Source of the DNA: Deltaproteobacteria bacterium
GTDB taxonomy: Bacteria; Myxococcota_A; UBA9160; UBA4427
Assembly: GCA_002719955.1 (NCBI GenBank)
Contig: PBFW01000070.1
Coordinates: 208,540-272,539, forward strand
DNA length: 64,000 bases
Direction of reading: 5' to 3'
In this document: positions 29,124-37,030 of the stretch, in pieces
How positions within the stretch are numbered: position 1 is the first letter of the stretch
Layout: each line of letters starts with the position of its first letter
The notes under the pieces: model-generated
The model's input: the letters and a program-made list of their open reading frames with translations, nothing else
What the model was told of the DNA's origin: nothing
Databases searched by the model: none
Translations under genes and position numbers: made by a program

Positions 29124-30041
29124 ATGAATGAGTTGGACGGAAAGGTTGCGGTCGTCACCGGGGCGGGCCGTGGGCTCGGGCGCGCACATGCGCTCGAATT
29201 GGCACGCCTCGGCGCGCGCGTGGTCGTGAATGATCTCGGTGTGGCGTCGGATGGCAGCGGGCGCGACGAGTCGGCGGGCCAGGCGGTCGTCGAGGAGATC
29301 AAGTCGTCGGGCGGCGAGGCCATCGCGCATTTCGGTGACGTCGCGGATTGGGAAGACTCGAAGTCGATGATCGCGGCTGCGGTCGAGAGCTTCGGTGACT
29401 TCAATATCCTCGTCAGCAACGCGGGCTATTGCCGCGACAAGATGATCTTCTCAATGGATGAGGCGGATTTCGATTCGGTGATCCGTGTGCATCTGAAGGG
29501 GCATTTCTGCGGCATCCGCCACGCCAGCGAATATCTCCGCAACAAGGGCAAGGCCGAGGGGGAGGTCTATGGCCGCATTCTCAGCACCGCCTCGGAGGCG
29601 GCCTTCTTCGCGGACCCGGGTCAGCCGAATTATTCGGCCGCCAAGGCCGGCATCATCGCGATCACGAATGGGGCCGCGCAGGCGCTGGCCAAATATGGTG
29701 TCACCGCGAACACGTTCATGCCGCGAGCACGAACGGCGATGACCCTGGTCGGCCAGACCGCCCAGTTCTTCGAAAAGCCGGAAGAGGGGTTCGACACCTT
29801 CGATCCAGATAATGTGTCACCGCTCGTCGGCTGGCTGGCCTCGCCTTCTGCAGCGAATGTCTCGGGCAATGTCTTCATCGTTTGGGGAAAACAGATTTCG
29901 GTCATGGATTACCCGAAGCGGGCAAGTGAGTTCGACAGCCCGGACGCGTGGAATCATGAATCCGTGGGCGCGGCGCTCGGTGGCTTCTTCGAGGACCGGG
30001 AGCCTGTGAAGAACAGCTTCATCGTTCCGGCGGTCTTCTAA
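29124..30041 (+). CDS. Short-chain dehydrogenase, 3-hydroxyacyl-CoA/17-beta-HSD type
   Basis: This 305-residue SDR has the NAD motif TGAGRGLGRAHA, SNAG, the catalytic serine region and YSAAK. Its length and the C-terminal extension after the core match the multifunctional-enzyme-2/17-beta-hydroxysteroid dehydrogenase 4 group, which oxidises 3-hydroxyacyl-CoA to 3-ketoacyl-CoA; mycobacterial Hsd4A is of this kind. That is the step before the adjacent thiolase, so the two fit consecutive beta-oxidation reactions. The assignment to sterol substrates is inference from context. Confidence 0.83.
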   Translation: MNELDGKVAVVTGAGRGLGRAHALELARLGARVVVNDLGVASDGSGRDESAGQAVVEEIKSSGGEAIAHFGDVADWEDSKSMIAAAVESFGDFNILVSNAGYCRDKMIFSMDEADFDSVIRVHLKGHFCGIRHASEYLRNKGKAEGEVYGRILSTASEAAFFADPGQPNYSAAKAGIIAITNGAAQALAKYGVTANTFMPRARTAMTLVGQTAQFFEKPEEGFDTFDPDNVSPLVGWLASPSAANVSGNVFIVWGKQISVMDYPKRASEFDSPDAWNHESVGAALGGFFEDREPVKNSFIVPAVF

Positions 30042-30192
30042 GGGTGCGAGGGAGCCGGAAGGAAGAGGACCGAAGGTGTGGATGCCGGTCTCCTGGAGAG
30101 GGGTCGGCACCTCTCGTTTCGGGATGCTGTTGGGGGTGTTGCGAGTTGTGTAGGCTCGTCGCAGTGGCCATTCCGGTCCCGGGAGAGCGACG

Positions 30193-31050
30193 ATGGCGAG
30201 CGAGTTGAAGAGATGGCAGATCGGCGATGTGAAGGTCACGCGGGTCGTCGAGCAGGTCGCGCCGCTGCCTGCGGAGCAGTTGCTCGCGAATGTCGAGAAG
30301 GCTCGACTCGCCCAACATGCGGCCTGGCTCGTTCCCCATTTCATGAACGACGCGGGTGAGATCCTGCTCTCGATTCATGCGCTCGTGGTCGAGTCCGCGG
30401 GCAAGACGATCGTCGTCGATACCTGTATGGGCAACGATCGGCAGTTGCCGCAGGGGATGGGGCCCTTCGAGACTCAATTCCTCGAAGAGCTGGAGACCGT
30501 CGTGAAGCGTGAGCAGGTCGACTATGTGATGTGCACGCATCTGCATTTCGATCACGTCGGTTGGAATACGATGCTCGTTGATGGAGAATTCGTCCCGACT
30601 TTTCCGAACGCGCGTTATCTCTTCGGCCGAGTGGAATACGAGCATTGGTCGACCGGCCCCGAGGACGAAAATATCGACTTCACCCACGGCGTGAAGCCGG
30701 TGGTGGATGCCGGGCTTCACGAACTCGTCGAATCGACCCATCGGATCACCGACGAGATCATTCTCGAACCGACACCCGGCCACACGCCTGGGCATGTCAG
30801 CGTGAAGATCGAATCGAAGCGGGCACGGGCGGTGATCACGGGCGATATGGTCCACCACCCGGTGCAACTCGCCGAGCCGGGTTGGAGCAGCCATCCTGAT
30901 TTTCAGGCCGAGCGGGCCATCGACACGCGGAAGGATTTCGTGGCGCGATACGGCGATACGGATGTCCTGGTGATCGGTACGCATTTCGCGGGCCCGAGCG
31001 CCGGGAAGATCATCAAAGACGGGGATTCCTGCCGGCTCGAGTGTGATTGA
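30193..31050 (+). CDS. Metallo-beta-lactamase-fold hydrolase
   Basis: This 285-residue MBL-fold enzyme has the metal motif CTHLHFDHVGW (HxHxDH), a second histidine in PTPGHTPGH, an aspartate in VITGDMVHH and a final histidine in VIGTHFAGP, all required for two metals. It is probably a lactonase or thioester hydrolase acting on small molecules. The window holds a clear paralogue at 48995-49906 (CTHLHYDHIGW, PSPGHTPGH). It is last in the plus-strand run that begins with the kstR-like gene, 151 bp after the SDR. Confidence 0.85.
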   Translation: MASELKRWQIGDVKVTRVVEQVAPLPAEQLLANVEKARLAQHAAWLVPHFMNDAGEILLSIHALVVESAGKTIVVDTCMGNDRQLPQGMGPFETQFLEELETVVKREQVDYVMCTHLHFDHVGWNTMLVDGEFVPTFPNARYLFGRVEYEHWSTGPEDENIDFTHGVKPVVDAGLHELVESTHRITDEIILEPTPGHTPGHVSVKIESKRARAVITGDMVHHPVQLAEPGWSSHPDFQAERAIDTRKDFVARYGDTDVLVIGTHFAGPSAGKIIKDGDSCRLECD

Positions 31051-31170
31051 TGCCCGCCGCGGGTGGTCCCTCCGGTGTGGTCGGGGCCTTCGTGACCCCG
31101 ACCCCCGACCTTGCGGCCTCGCTTGTCTCGGATTTCGCGACTCGGTCTCCCATTTCCGCGAGCGGCGTCG

Positions 31171-32304
31171 CTAGAACGCGGCGATCTCTCCGCTGGCGAT
31201 GCGTTCTCCGAGCCGTTCGAGCTGGATTTTGGCGGAGCCGAGCTCGTGTTCGATCTGCGTCGACCACCTGAAGTAGCGGTGAAGCGGGTAGTCGACGTCG
31301 ATCCCGACGCCGCCGTGGAGATGTTGGCAGGCGAAGGCCGAGTGGGCGGCGCCATCCGAGGCTGCGAACTTGGCTACGTTGACCATGTCGCGTGCGTCGA
31401 GACCTCGATCGAGCATCCAGACCGCTTCCCAGGTCGTGAGGCGGATACCCTCGACCTGGATATAGGCGTCAGCGACGCGCTGGTGAAAAGCCTGGAACGA
31501 TCCGATCGCGACGTCGAATTGCACTCGTTCGCGTCCGTACTCCGCTGTCATCTCGAGCGCTCGCTCTGTGACGCCGAGTTGCATGGCGCAGCGCGCGATC
31601 GTCGCCCTTTCGAGCAGCCAGCGCAGCGCACCGTCGCCCACCGAGCCGAGAATATCCGCATCCGAGACCTCGACCCCCTCGAGCGCGAGATACGCGTAGG
31701 CCTGTCCATCCGTGCTCTTCTGGGCTTCGAGCCGTACCCCGCTCGCCCCCGGCGCCACCCAGAAGAGTCCCGCGCCGGTCTCGCCGTCATCGGTCGAGGC
31801 GGACACCAGGATTCGTGCGGCTTGCAGTCCCGCCGGGACGAGCGTTTTCTCGCCGGTCAGGCGGTAGCCTTCCGAGGTTCGCTCGGCGTGCGTCGTGGGT
31901 CGGTTCGGATCGCTGGAATCGAGCTCGCTGAGTGCGGCGGTCAGGATCGCTTCGCCGCTCGCGATGCGCGGGAGCCATTCGGCTTTCTCCGCCTCCGAGC
32001 CATACGCGGCGAGGGGGAGCGCGGCGAGGGTGAGGGAGGCGTAGACCGGAAGCGGGGCGACGGTGCGGCCGATTTCTTCGCAGAGCAGGCAAAGGGCGGA
32101 AAATCCGAGATCGATTCCACCGTGCGCTTCCGGAATCGCCACCCCCAGCAGGTTCGCTTCGGCCAGGGCCTTCCACGCGTCATTCGCGAAGGGATCTCCA
32201 TCCGCCTCGAGTGATTTCAACCGCTCGTTCGTGACGAAATCTTCCAGGATCTTTCGTGCGAGTTCGGAAACGCTGCGCTCTTCTTCGGTAAATTCAAAAT
32301 CCAT
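31171..32304 (-). CDS. Acyl-CoA dehydrogenase, FadE28/ChsE-like partner subunit
   Basis: This 377-residue protein has an acyl-CoA dehydrogenase fold with a weak middle domain and the C-terminal FAD region QHLHGGVGIDVDYPLHRY. It lies 13 bp behind a second dehydrogenase on the same strand. Steroid-type ACADs such as mycobacterial FadE28/FadE29 form alpha2beta2 complexes from two adjacent genes, in which each subunit supplies half of the active site; this one resembles the FadE28-type half. The pair would introduce the double bond in a short sterol side-chain CoA thioester. Heteromer formation is inferred from the arrangement. Confidence 0.83.
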   Translation of the reverse strand: MDFEFTEEERSVSELARKILEDFVTNERLKSLEADGDPFANDAWKALAEANLLGVAIPEAHGGIDLGFSALCLLCEEIGRTVAPLPVYASLTLAALPLAAYGSEAEKAEWLPRIASGEAILTAALSELDSSDPNRPTTHAERTSEGYRLTGEKTLVPAGLQAARILVSASTDDGETGAGLFWVAPGASGVRLEAQKSTDGQAYAYLALEGVEVSDADILGSVGDGALRWLLERATIARCAMQLGVTERALEMTAEYGRERVQFDVAIGSFQAFHQRVADAYIQVEGIRLTTWEAVWMLDRGLDARDMVNVAKFAASDGAAHSAFACQHLHGGVGIDVDYPLHRYFRWSTQIEHELGSAKIQLERLGERIASGEIAAF

Positions 32305-32317
32305 CTGCTCTATCCGC

Positions 32318-33499
32318 CTAGCTCTTGCTCTTGTAATGAGGCAGGCCCATGCCCGCCATGGCGATGATGTCGCGCTGCACTTCGTTCGTGCCGCCGCCGA
32401 AAGTGAGGATCAGCCCGTTGAGATATGAGGACTCGATCCTGCCCTGCAAGACCGCACCCGGGTTGTCCGCGCCCAGTCCGGCACGTGCGTTCGTGATCTC
32501 CATCAGAAGGCGATAAGCCTCCATGTTGAGCTCGCTGCCGAAGACTTTCATGGCGGAGGCGTCCGCCGGGTTCGGTTGGCCGGCCTGAGCGGCCCATGCC
32601 TGTTTCCAATTCATCAGTCGCAGGACCTGCACTTTCGAGTAGACCCGGGCGAGGTTCTCGCGAACCCAGGGCTTCTCGATGACGGGCGCGCCGTCGACCT
32701 CCGTGTCCTTCGCCCATCGCGTAATCTCGCGCAGGTTGCGGCGGATCGGGCCGATGCTCATGAGCGAGATCCGTTCGTGATTGAGCTGTCCCGTGATCAG
32801 TGCCCAGCCATTATTCTCGCCACCGATCAGCGCCTCCGCCGGCACGCGTACATCGTCGTAGAACGTGGCGTTCGTCGAGACTCCACCGACGGTGTCGATC
32901 CTCTGTCGCGAGTAACCCTCGGCGCTCGTCGGAACGAGGAACATTGACAGTCCACGGTGCTTCGACTTTCCAGGATCCGTGCGAGCCGCGAGCCAGATGT
33001 AGTCGGAATAGCCGGCCAGGCTGGTCCACATCTTCTGGCCGTTGATGACCCATTCGTCTCCGTCGCGTACCGCGGTCGTTTGGAGCGAGGCAAGGTCGGT
33101 TCCGGCCCCGGGCTCTGAATAGCCGATCGCGAAGAAGAGTTCGCCGGCCAGAACTTTTGGAAGAAATTCCCGCTTTTGGTCCTCGGTTCCATAGTGTCGA
33201 AGCGTCGGGCCGACCGTGTTGAGGGTGAGGAAGGGGAGGGGGAATCCCGCCGTCTGCACCTCATCCGCGAAGATGAACTGCTCGATCGGGGTGCGTCCCT
33301 GACCACCGTGTTCCTTGGGCCAGCCGACACCGAGGAGCCCGTCCTGCCCCATCTGCATCATCGCCTTGCGGAACTCGGGCCCTCCGCCTTCGCCGTCACT
33401 GGAGAGTTCCTCGACGAGTTCATCGGTCATCATGTTCTTGAAGTATTCACGCAGCTCGCCGCGAAAATCTTCTTGTTCGGGTGTGAAATCCAATTCCAT
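32318..33499 (-). CDS. Acyl-CoA dehydrogenase, FadE29-like subunit
   Basis: This 393-residue acyl-CoA dehydrogenase shares, from memory, long stretches with mycobacterial FadE29: LGVGWPKEHGGQGRTPIEQ, TVGPTLRHYG, YSEPGAGTDLASL and the C-terminal LTFGGGTNEVQRD. FadE29 pairs with FadE28 to dehydrogenate the last three-carbon piece of the cholesterol side chain. ATG 33499 is chosen over an upstream in-phase codon because it gives the family N-terminus (MELDFTPEQ). A KstR-type operator is centred about 30 bp upstream, in the gap shared with the divergent ferredoxin. Confidence 0.88.
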   Translation of the reverse strand: MELDFTPEQEDFRGELREYFKNMMTDELVEELSSDGEGGGPEFRKAMMQMGQDGLLGVGWPKEHGGQGRTPIEQFIFADEVQTAGFPLPFLTLNTVGPTLRHYGTEDQKREFLPKVLAGELFFAIGYSEPGAGTDLASLQTTAVRDGDEWVINGQKMWTSLAGYSDYIWLAARTDPGKSKHRGLSMFLVPTSAEGYSRQRIDTVGGVSTNATFYDDVRVPAEALIGGENNGWALITGQLNHERISLMSIGPIRRNLREITRWAKDTEVDGAPVIEKPWVRENLARVYSKVQVLRLMNWKQAWAAQAGQPNPADASAMKVFGSELNMEAYRLLMEITNARAGLGADNPGAVLQGRIESSYLNGLILTFGGGTNEVQRDIIAMAGMGLPHYKSKS

Positions 33500-33522
33500 G
33501 GCTGATGGTTCTCCGAGCCCGG

Positions 33523-33536
33523 TGAAACGTGTTCTA
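33523..33536. promoter_or_regulatory. KstR-type operator C
   Basis: TGAAACGTGTTCTA fits TnnAACnnGTTnnA. It lies 24 bp upstream of the acyl-CoA dehydrogenase start (minus) and 164 bp upstream of the ferredoxin ATG (plus), so it could control the left or both transcripts. Confidence 0.75.
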
Positions 33537-33699
33537 GTCATCGGAGCATCGCGTCTGTGGCAGACGGTGGCAAGCGCGCCCCGATGGCTTTCGCAGGGCT
33601 GGTCAGGCTCGGACCGAATGGGTTAGAGTCGTGCGTCCAAGAACGATCCGCCGGGGATCGAGTCTGGGATGCGACTGAGATGCGAAACAGGAGAGACCC

Positions 33700-33891
33700 A
33701 TGAAGACTGTGGTGGACTACGACCTCTGCGAAGCGAACGCGCTGTGCATGGAGGCCTGTCCCGAGGTATTCCGCGTGGAAGAGGATGACTCGCTGACCGT
33801 CCTGATGGACGAAATCCCCGAGGAGCTGCGCGCAAAGATGCAGGATGCCGAGCGGCTCTGTCCGCGGCAGGCCATTCGCAACGAAGGCTGA
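33700..33891 (+). CDS. P450-type 3Fe-4S ferredoxin
   Basis: This 63-residue ferredoxin has C10, C16, C20 and C54-P. The pattern C-x5-C with alanine where a fourth ligand would sit, plus a CP near the C-terminus, is that of 3Fe-4S ferredoxins that feed cytochrome P450s. From memory it resembles mycobacterial FdxD (Rv3503c), a KstR-controlled ferredoxin used by cholesterol P450s. AGGAGAG lies just upstream of the ATG. No P450 gene is adjacent, but two occur 9-14 kb downstream. It faces away from the FadE29-like gene across operator C. Confidence 0.88.
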   Translation: MKTVVDYDLCEANALCMEACPEVFRVEEDDSLTVLMDEIPEELRAKMQDAERLCPRQAIRNEG

Positions 33892-34080
33892 TTCCACTTT
33901 CCGCTGCGTAAGGGAGCTGTCGCGCCCCCCGATGCGGGGTGGTGGTTCCGGACGGCTCGGGTAGCGACGGGGTGGCTAGAGTGAGGGCGCGCGATCCATG
34001 GTCGTGCGCCCTCGCTGCGTTTGGACGCAACCCGATGATGCGTAGAGCTGGATGAAGGGTTGGCTGAGGAGAGCTCCGTT

Positions 34081-34803
34081 TTGTCTACTGTGACGAGAAA
34101 TGCGCCGATCGCTGATTCCGAGATGCGCCGCCGGGATCGCGCCGCTCGCCGAGTCGAGCCGATGAAGATCGCGGAACATGAGGAATGGCATCACCTCTCC
34201 CAGGCGATCCGGCGCCAGGTCGAAGCGTGCGTGGAGCTCGATCTTTCACGCGACGCACTTCGGCGGCTTGCGGATCGAGCCAGTACGTTGGCCGACGACC
34301 TGGAGAGCGCGGCGCTGGGCAAGCCCTTCAGCCTGGTCGAATCCGGGTGGGATGGAGATGGAACCGGGTCGATGAATTATCTGCCCTTCAGCCCGATCAT
34401 GGGTCGACTGAATCCGGCCTCCTACGGCCTCGGAATCCATCAGAGCGATGACCGTGCCATTGGTGAGGTCACCTTCAGCGAAACCGCCGAGGGTGCTGAG
34501 GGTCTCGTCCATGGGGGTGTCATCTCGGGCATCTGGGATGAAGTCCTGGCCGCGGCGAATGCCATCCATCGCACAGGCGGTCCGACCGGCAGTCTGACAG
34601 TTCGCTATCTCAAACCGACATTTCTCCACGAGCCGCTTCGGTTTGTGGCTTGGGTCGAGCGAATCGACGAGCGCAAGATCATCGTGAAGGGCGAATGTAC
34701 GTCACGCGATCAGGTGCTGAGCGAGGCCGAGGGGATCTTCATTCGCATGCGTCGACCGGGCATCGATTGGCACAAGGCGGAGCGGAGCGAAGACGCCCGA
34801 TAG
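34081..34803 (+). CDS. Hotdog-fold thioesterase (PaaI-like)
   Basis: This protein (240 residues from TTG 34081) has an acyl-CoA thioesterase hotdog domain in its second half, with the helix GLVHGGVISGIWDEVL and strands SLTVRYLKPT and IVKGECTSRDQ. It probably releases CoA from stalled acyl-CoA or aryl-CoA intermediates. The N-terminal ~90 residues are helical and charged and not part of the fold. TTG 34081 is favoured by GAGGAG nine bases upstream; TTG 34060 or ATG 34162 are alternatives. It follows the ferredoxin by about 190 bp. Confidence 0.75.
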   Translation: MSTVTRNAPIADSEMRRRDRAARRVEPMKIAEHEEWHHLSQAIRRQVEACVELDLSRDALRRLADRASTLADDLESAALGKPFSLVESGWDGDGTGSMNYLPFSPIMGRLNPASYGLGIHQSDDRAIGEVTFSETAEGAEGLVHGGVISGIWDEVLAAANAIHRTGGPTGSLTVRYLKPTFLHEPLRFVAWVERIDERKIIVKGECTSRDQVLSEAEGIFIRMRRPGIDWHKAERSEDAR

Positions 34804-34829
34804 GGCTCGAACGCTCCCCGCTGCGGGTC

Positions 34830-35585
34830 TCATCCGAGATGGGCCTGGCCACCGTCGATGGCGATCGTCTGACCATTCACATAGGCAGAACTCTCCGAGC
34901 AGAGCATCGCTACGAACCGACCGATATCCTCCTCGCATTCTCCGATTCGGCGCATCGGGATGGTCTGGAAGAATTCTTCGGCCTCTGCAGGATCATTTTT
35001 GATCCATCCGGCCAACGCGGGACTCTTGGCGTGGGGCAGGATGACATTCGTGCGAATCCCGTCCTCCGCCCACTCGCAGGCCGCCGCCCGGGTGAGGCTT
35101 CGGATCGCTTCCTTGGTTGCCGCATAGCAACCGTAACCGCCCATATCCCAACGCTTTGCGGCGGTGCTGCCGAGATTGATGATGGAGCCTCCGCCTTTGA
35201 GATGCGGGTGGCAGAGTTTCATCAAGCGGAACGTGGCGAGCGGGCCCGATTCCCAGCCCGCGCTGAAGACCTCATCAGAGACGCCGTGGAGGGTGCCGAG
35301 CGGGACCTCTTGCGCGTTGTTCACGAGGATGTCGATCGTGCCGAGCTTCTCGATGACTTCCTCGACCATCGCGACCAGAGACGTCTCGGATTTTACGTTG
35401 CACGTGACCGGGATGGCCCTTCCACCGCGTTCCTCGATCGTCTTGCAGGTGGATTCGAGTTTTGACGTGGTGCGACCCGTGACGGCGATGGTGGCACCTT
35501 CCGAGGAGAGCGCGAAGGCAATGCCTTGTCCCACACCCTGTCCCGCACCTGTGATCAGCGCGACCTTGCCTTCCAACATGCCCAT
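34830..35585 (-). CDS. Short-chain dehydrogenase/reductase
   Basis: This 251-residue classical SDR has TGAGQGVGQG for the dinucleotide, LGS at the catalytic serine and YAATK at the tyrosine-lysine pair. The usual NNAG reads NNAQ, a mild departure. GGAG lies upstream of ATG 35585. Likely substrates are hydroxy-steroids, alcohols or 3-hydroxyacyl-CoA. It is convergent with the thioesterase gene and divergent from the DUF35/thiolase operon, sharing the 356-bp gap that carries operator D. Confidence 0.83.
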   Translation of the reverse strand: MGMLEGKVALITGAGQGVGQGIAFALSSEGATIAVTGRTTSKLESTCKTIEERGGRAIPVTCNVKSETSLVAMVEEVIEKLGTIDILVNNAQEVPLGTLHGVSDEVFSAGWESGPLATFRLMKLCHPHLKGGGSIINLGSTAAKRWDMGGYGCYAATKEAIRSLTRAAACEWAEDGIRTNVILPHAKSPALAGWIKNDPAEAEEFFQTIPMRRIGECEEDIGRFVAMLCSESSAYVNGQTIAIDGGQAHLG

Positions 35586-35859
35586 TATCGTCTCCTGGGA
35601 GCGCGCGGATCGCTCGGCTGGGGTCCGTGATGGGTACCACGTTACGCGGGTCGGTCGGAGCTTGCAAAGAGAGCGGTGAGCGCTGAGTGATGCGAGCGGG
35701 AGATCGGCCCATGTCGCTCCGTATCAGTTGCGCGATCTGCTCGTGCCAGCATCGGTCTGGTACGCGTTTCGTCCTCGCGGCGTTGCCTAATTTACTCCCG
35801 CGCTGAACGCGCAGTCGAGTGATTGCGGAATGGCCGGCGCACGCCCCTCTCAGACGGAT

Positions 35860-35873
35860 TGAAACACGTTCTA
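35860..35873. promoter_or_regulatory. KstR-type operator D in the 35586-35941 divergent gap
   Basis: TGAAACACGTTCTA fits TnnAACnnGTTnnA and lies 68 bp before the ATG of the first DUF35 gene. The rest of the 356-bp gap shows no gene; a ribosome site (GAAGGAG) precedes ATG 35942. The site is 275 bp from the divergent SDR start, so it more likely controls the rightward operon. Confidence 0.75.
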
Positions 35874-35941
35874 TTCTCTGCTTGACTTGGTCTCCGAGCG
35901 AGTGCGCGGCTCGCATGATATCGCGGAAGGAGTAGAGGCTC

Positions 35942-36382
35942 ATGAGCCGGACCGAGAAGGCGCTGACCGCGCCGCACACCCTCGAATACACCTACAAACG
36001 ATCTTTGGGTCCGATCCTGTCGCAGTTCTTTACGGGCTTGCGCGATCGAAAATTTCTAGGCGTGAAGCGCGGTGATGGCAGTGTGATGGTGCCACCGAAG
36101 GAATACGACCCGGAGACCAGCCAGGCCCTGGATGAAATGGTCGAGGTCGCGGGCGAGGGGGTCGTGAGGAGCTGGTCCTGGGTCTCGAGCCCGCGGCGCC
36201 AGCAACCTCTGGATCGACCCTTTGCTTACGCCCTGGTTCAACTGGACGGCTCCTCGACCCCCTTCCTGCACGTCGTCGATGCCGGGGACGAGGCGAATAT
36301 GGAGAGCGGGATGCGCGTAAAGGCACGTTGGGCGGACGAGACGAGCGGTGTCATGACCGACTTTCTCTTCGTCCCGACCTGA
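35942..36382 (+). CDS. DUF35 OB-fold protein, first of two
   Basis: This 146-residue protein has a DUF35-type OB fold: an N-terminal helix FFTGLRDRKFLGVKR, PPKEYDP, VVRSWSWV and a C-terminal barrel with ALVQLDGSSTPFLHVVDA and RVKARWADE. DUF35 proteins bind acyl-CoA and accompany thiolase-like aldolases, as ChsH2 does with Ltp2. The zinc-ribbon cysteines usual before the OB fold are absent here. It begins a four-gene operon: DUF35, DUF35, thiolase-like, thiolase-like. From memory mycobacteria carry a comparable double-DUF35 gene next to ltp4 and ltp3. Confidence 0.8.
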   Translation: MSRTEKALTAPHTLEYTYKRSLGPILSQFFTGLRDRKFLGVKRGDGSVMVPPKEYDPETSQALDEMVEVAGEGVVRSWSWVSSPRRQQPLDRPFAYALVQLDGSSTPFLHVVDAGDEANMESGMRVKARWADETSGVMTDFLFVPT

Positions 36383-36394
36383 TCTCACGAGGCG

Positions 36395-36442
36395 GCACCG
36401 CTTTCGGGCGGCGCCGCTTTCGGGCGACGCCGCTTTCGGGCG
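36395..36442. repeat. Three tandem 16-bp repeats between the DUF35 genes
   Basis: Three copies of a 16-bp unit (core CCGCTTTCGGGCG) run head to tail in the 123-bp gap between the two DUF35 genes. The copies differ only at the first bases. The function is unknown; pairing of CCG with CGG inside the units could form small hairpins. Confidence 0.8.
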
Positions 36443-36505
36443 ACGTCGATTGGGACGGATCGGTCGGATCGGGCACGGCCCGTGAAAATTTGAAGGAGAG
36501 CCTCC

Positions 36506-37030
36506 TTGAGCAGTAGAGCGAACGACGAGAACGGGGACGAAGCGAACGAGCCGGTGACATTGCTGCGAACGCCGATCTCGCTCGATTATGATTATAGTGC
36601 CGGGCAATCGGCCTCACTCTTCCTGCGTGCGATCGCGGAAGGCAAGCTGCTCGGGCAACGCTGTCCCGTAGATGGTCGGGTCTATTTCCCGAGCCGCGGT
36701 GCATGTCCGCAACACGGCGTCACCTTCGGTGACGAGGTCGTCGAGCTACCGGACAAGGGCACGATCGTGACCTTCTCGATCGTTCGGGTCCCCGCCGAGA
36801 GTATTCCCCTCGAACTCCCCTACGTCACGGTCAACGTGCTGCTCGACGGGGCGGACACCATCCTGATGCACGTGCTCGACGCCAAGCTCGAGGATGTGCA
36901 TATGGGAATGCGTGTGCAGGCCGTCTGGAAGCCGAAGGCGGAGTGGACGACATCGACGGGCAATATCATCTACTTCCAGCCGATCGATGAGCCCGATGCG
37001 GACTACGACAGCTACAAGGAGCATATCTGA
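36506..37030 (+). CDS. DUF35 OB-fold protein, second of two
   Basis: This 174-residue DUF35 protein has the rubredoxin-like segment RCPVDGRVYFPSRGACPQHG, where two of four expected cysteines are replaced (CPVD, CPQH), and a following OB fold with TIVTFSIVRVP and MHVLDAKLEDVHMGM. It should hold acyl-CoA for the adjacent thiolase-like enzyme. The TTG start at 36506 is supported by AAGGAG seven bases upstream. Its stop overlaps the next ATG (TGATG), so coupling to the thiolase-like gene is likely. Confidence 0.85.
   Translation: MSSRANDENGDEANEPVTLLRTPISLDYDYSAGQSASLFLRAIAEGKLLGQRCPVDGRVYFPSRGACPQHGVTFGDEVVELPDKGTIVTFSIVRVPAESIPLELPYVTVNVLLDGADTILMHVLDAKLEDVHMGMRVQAVWKPKAEWTTSTGNIIYFQPIDEPDADYDSYKEHI

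Noticed and set aside
35633..35646. Half-site CCACGTTAC near the SDR start as a KstR operator
   Set aside because: Only the GTT half matches; the AAC half and both outer bases do not.
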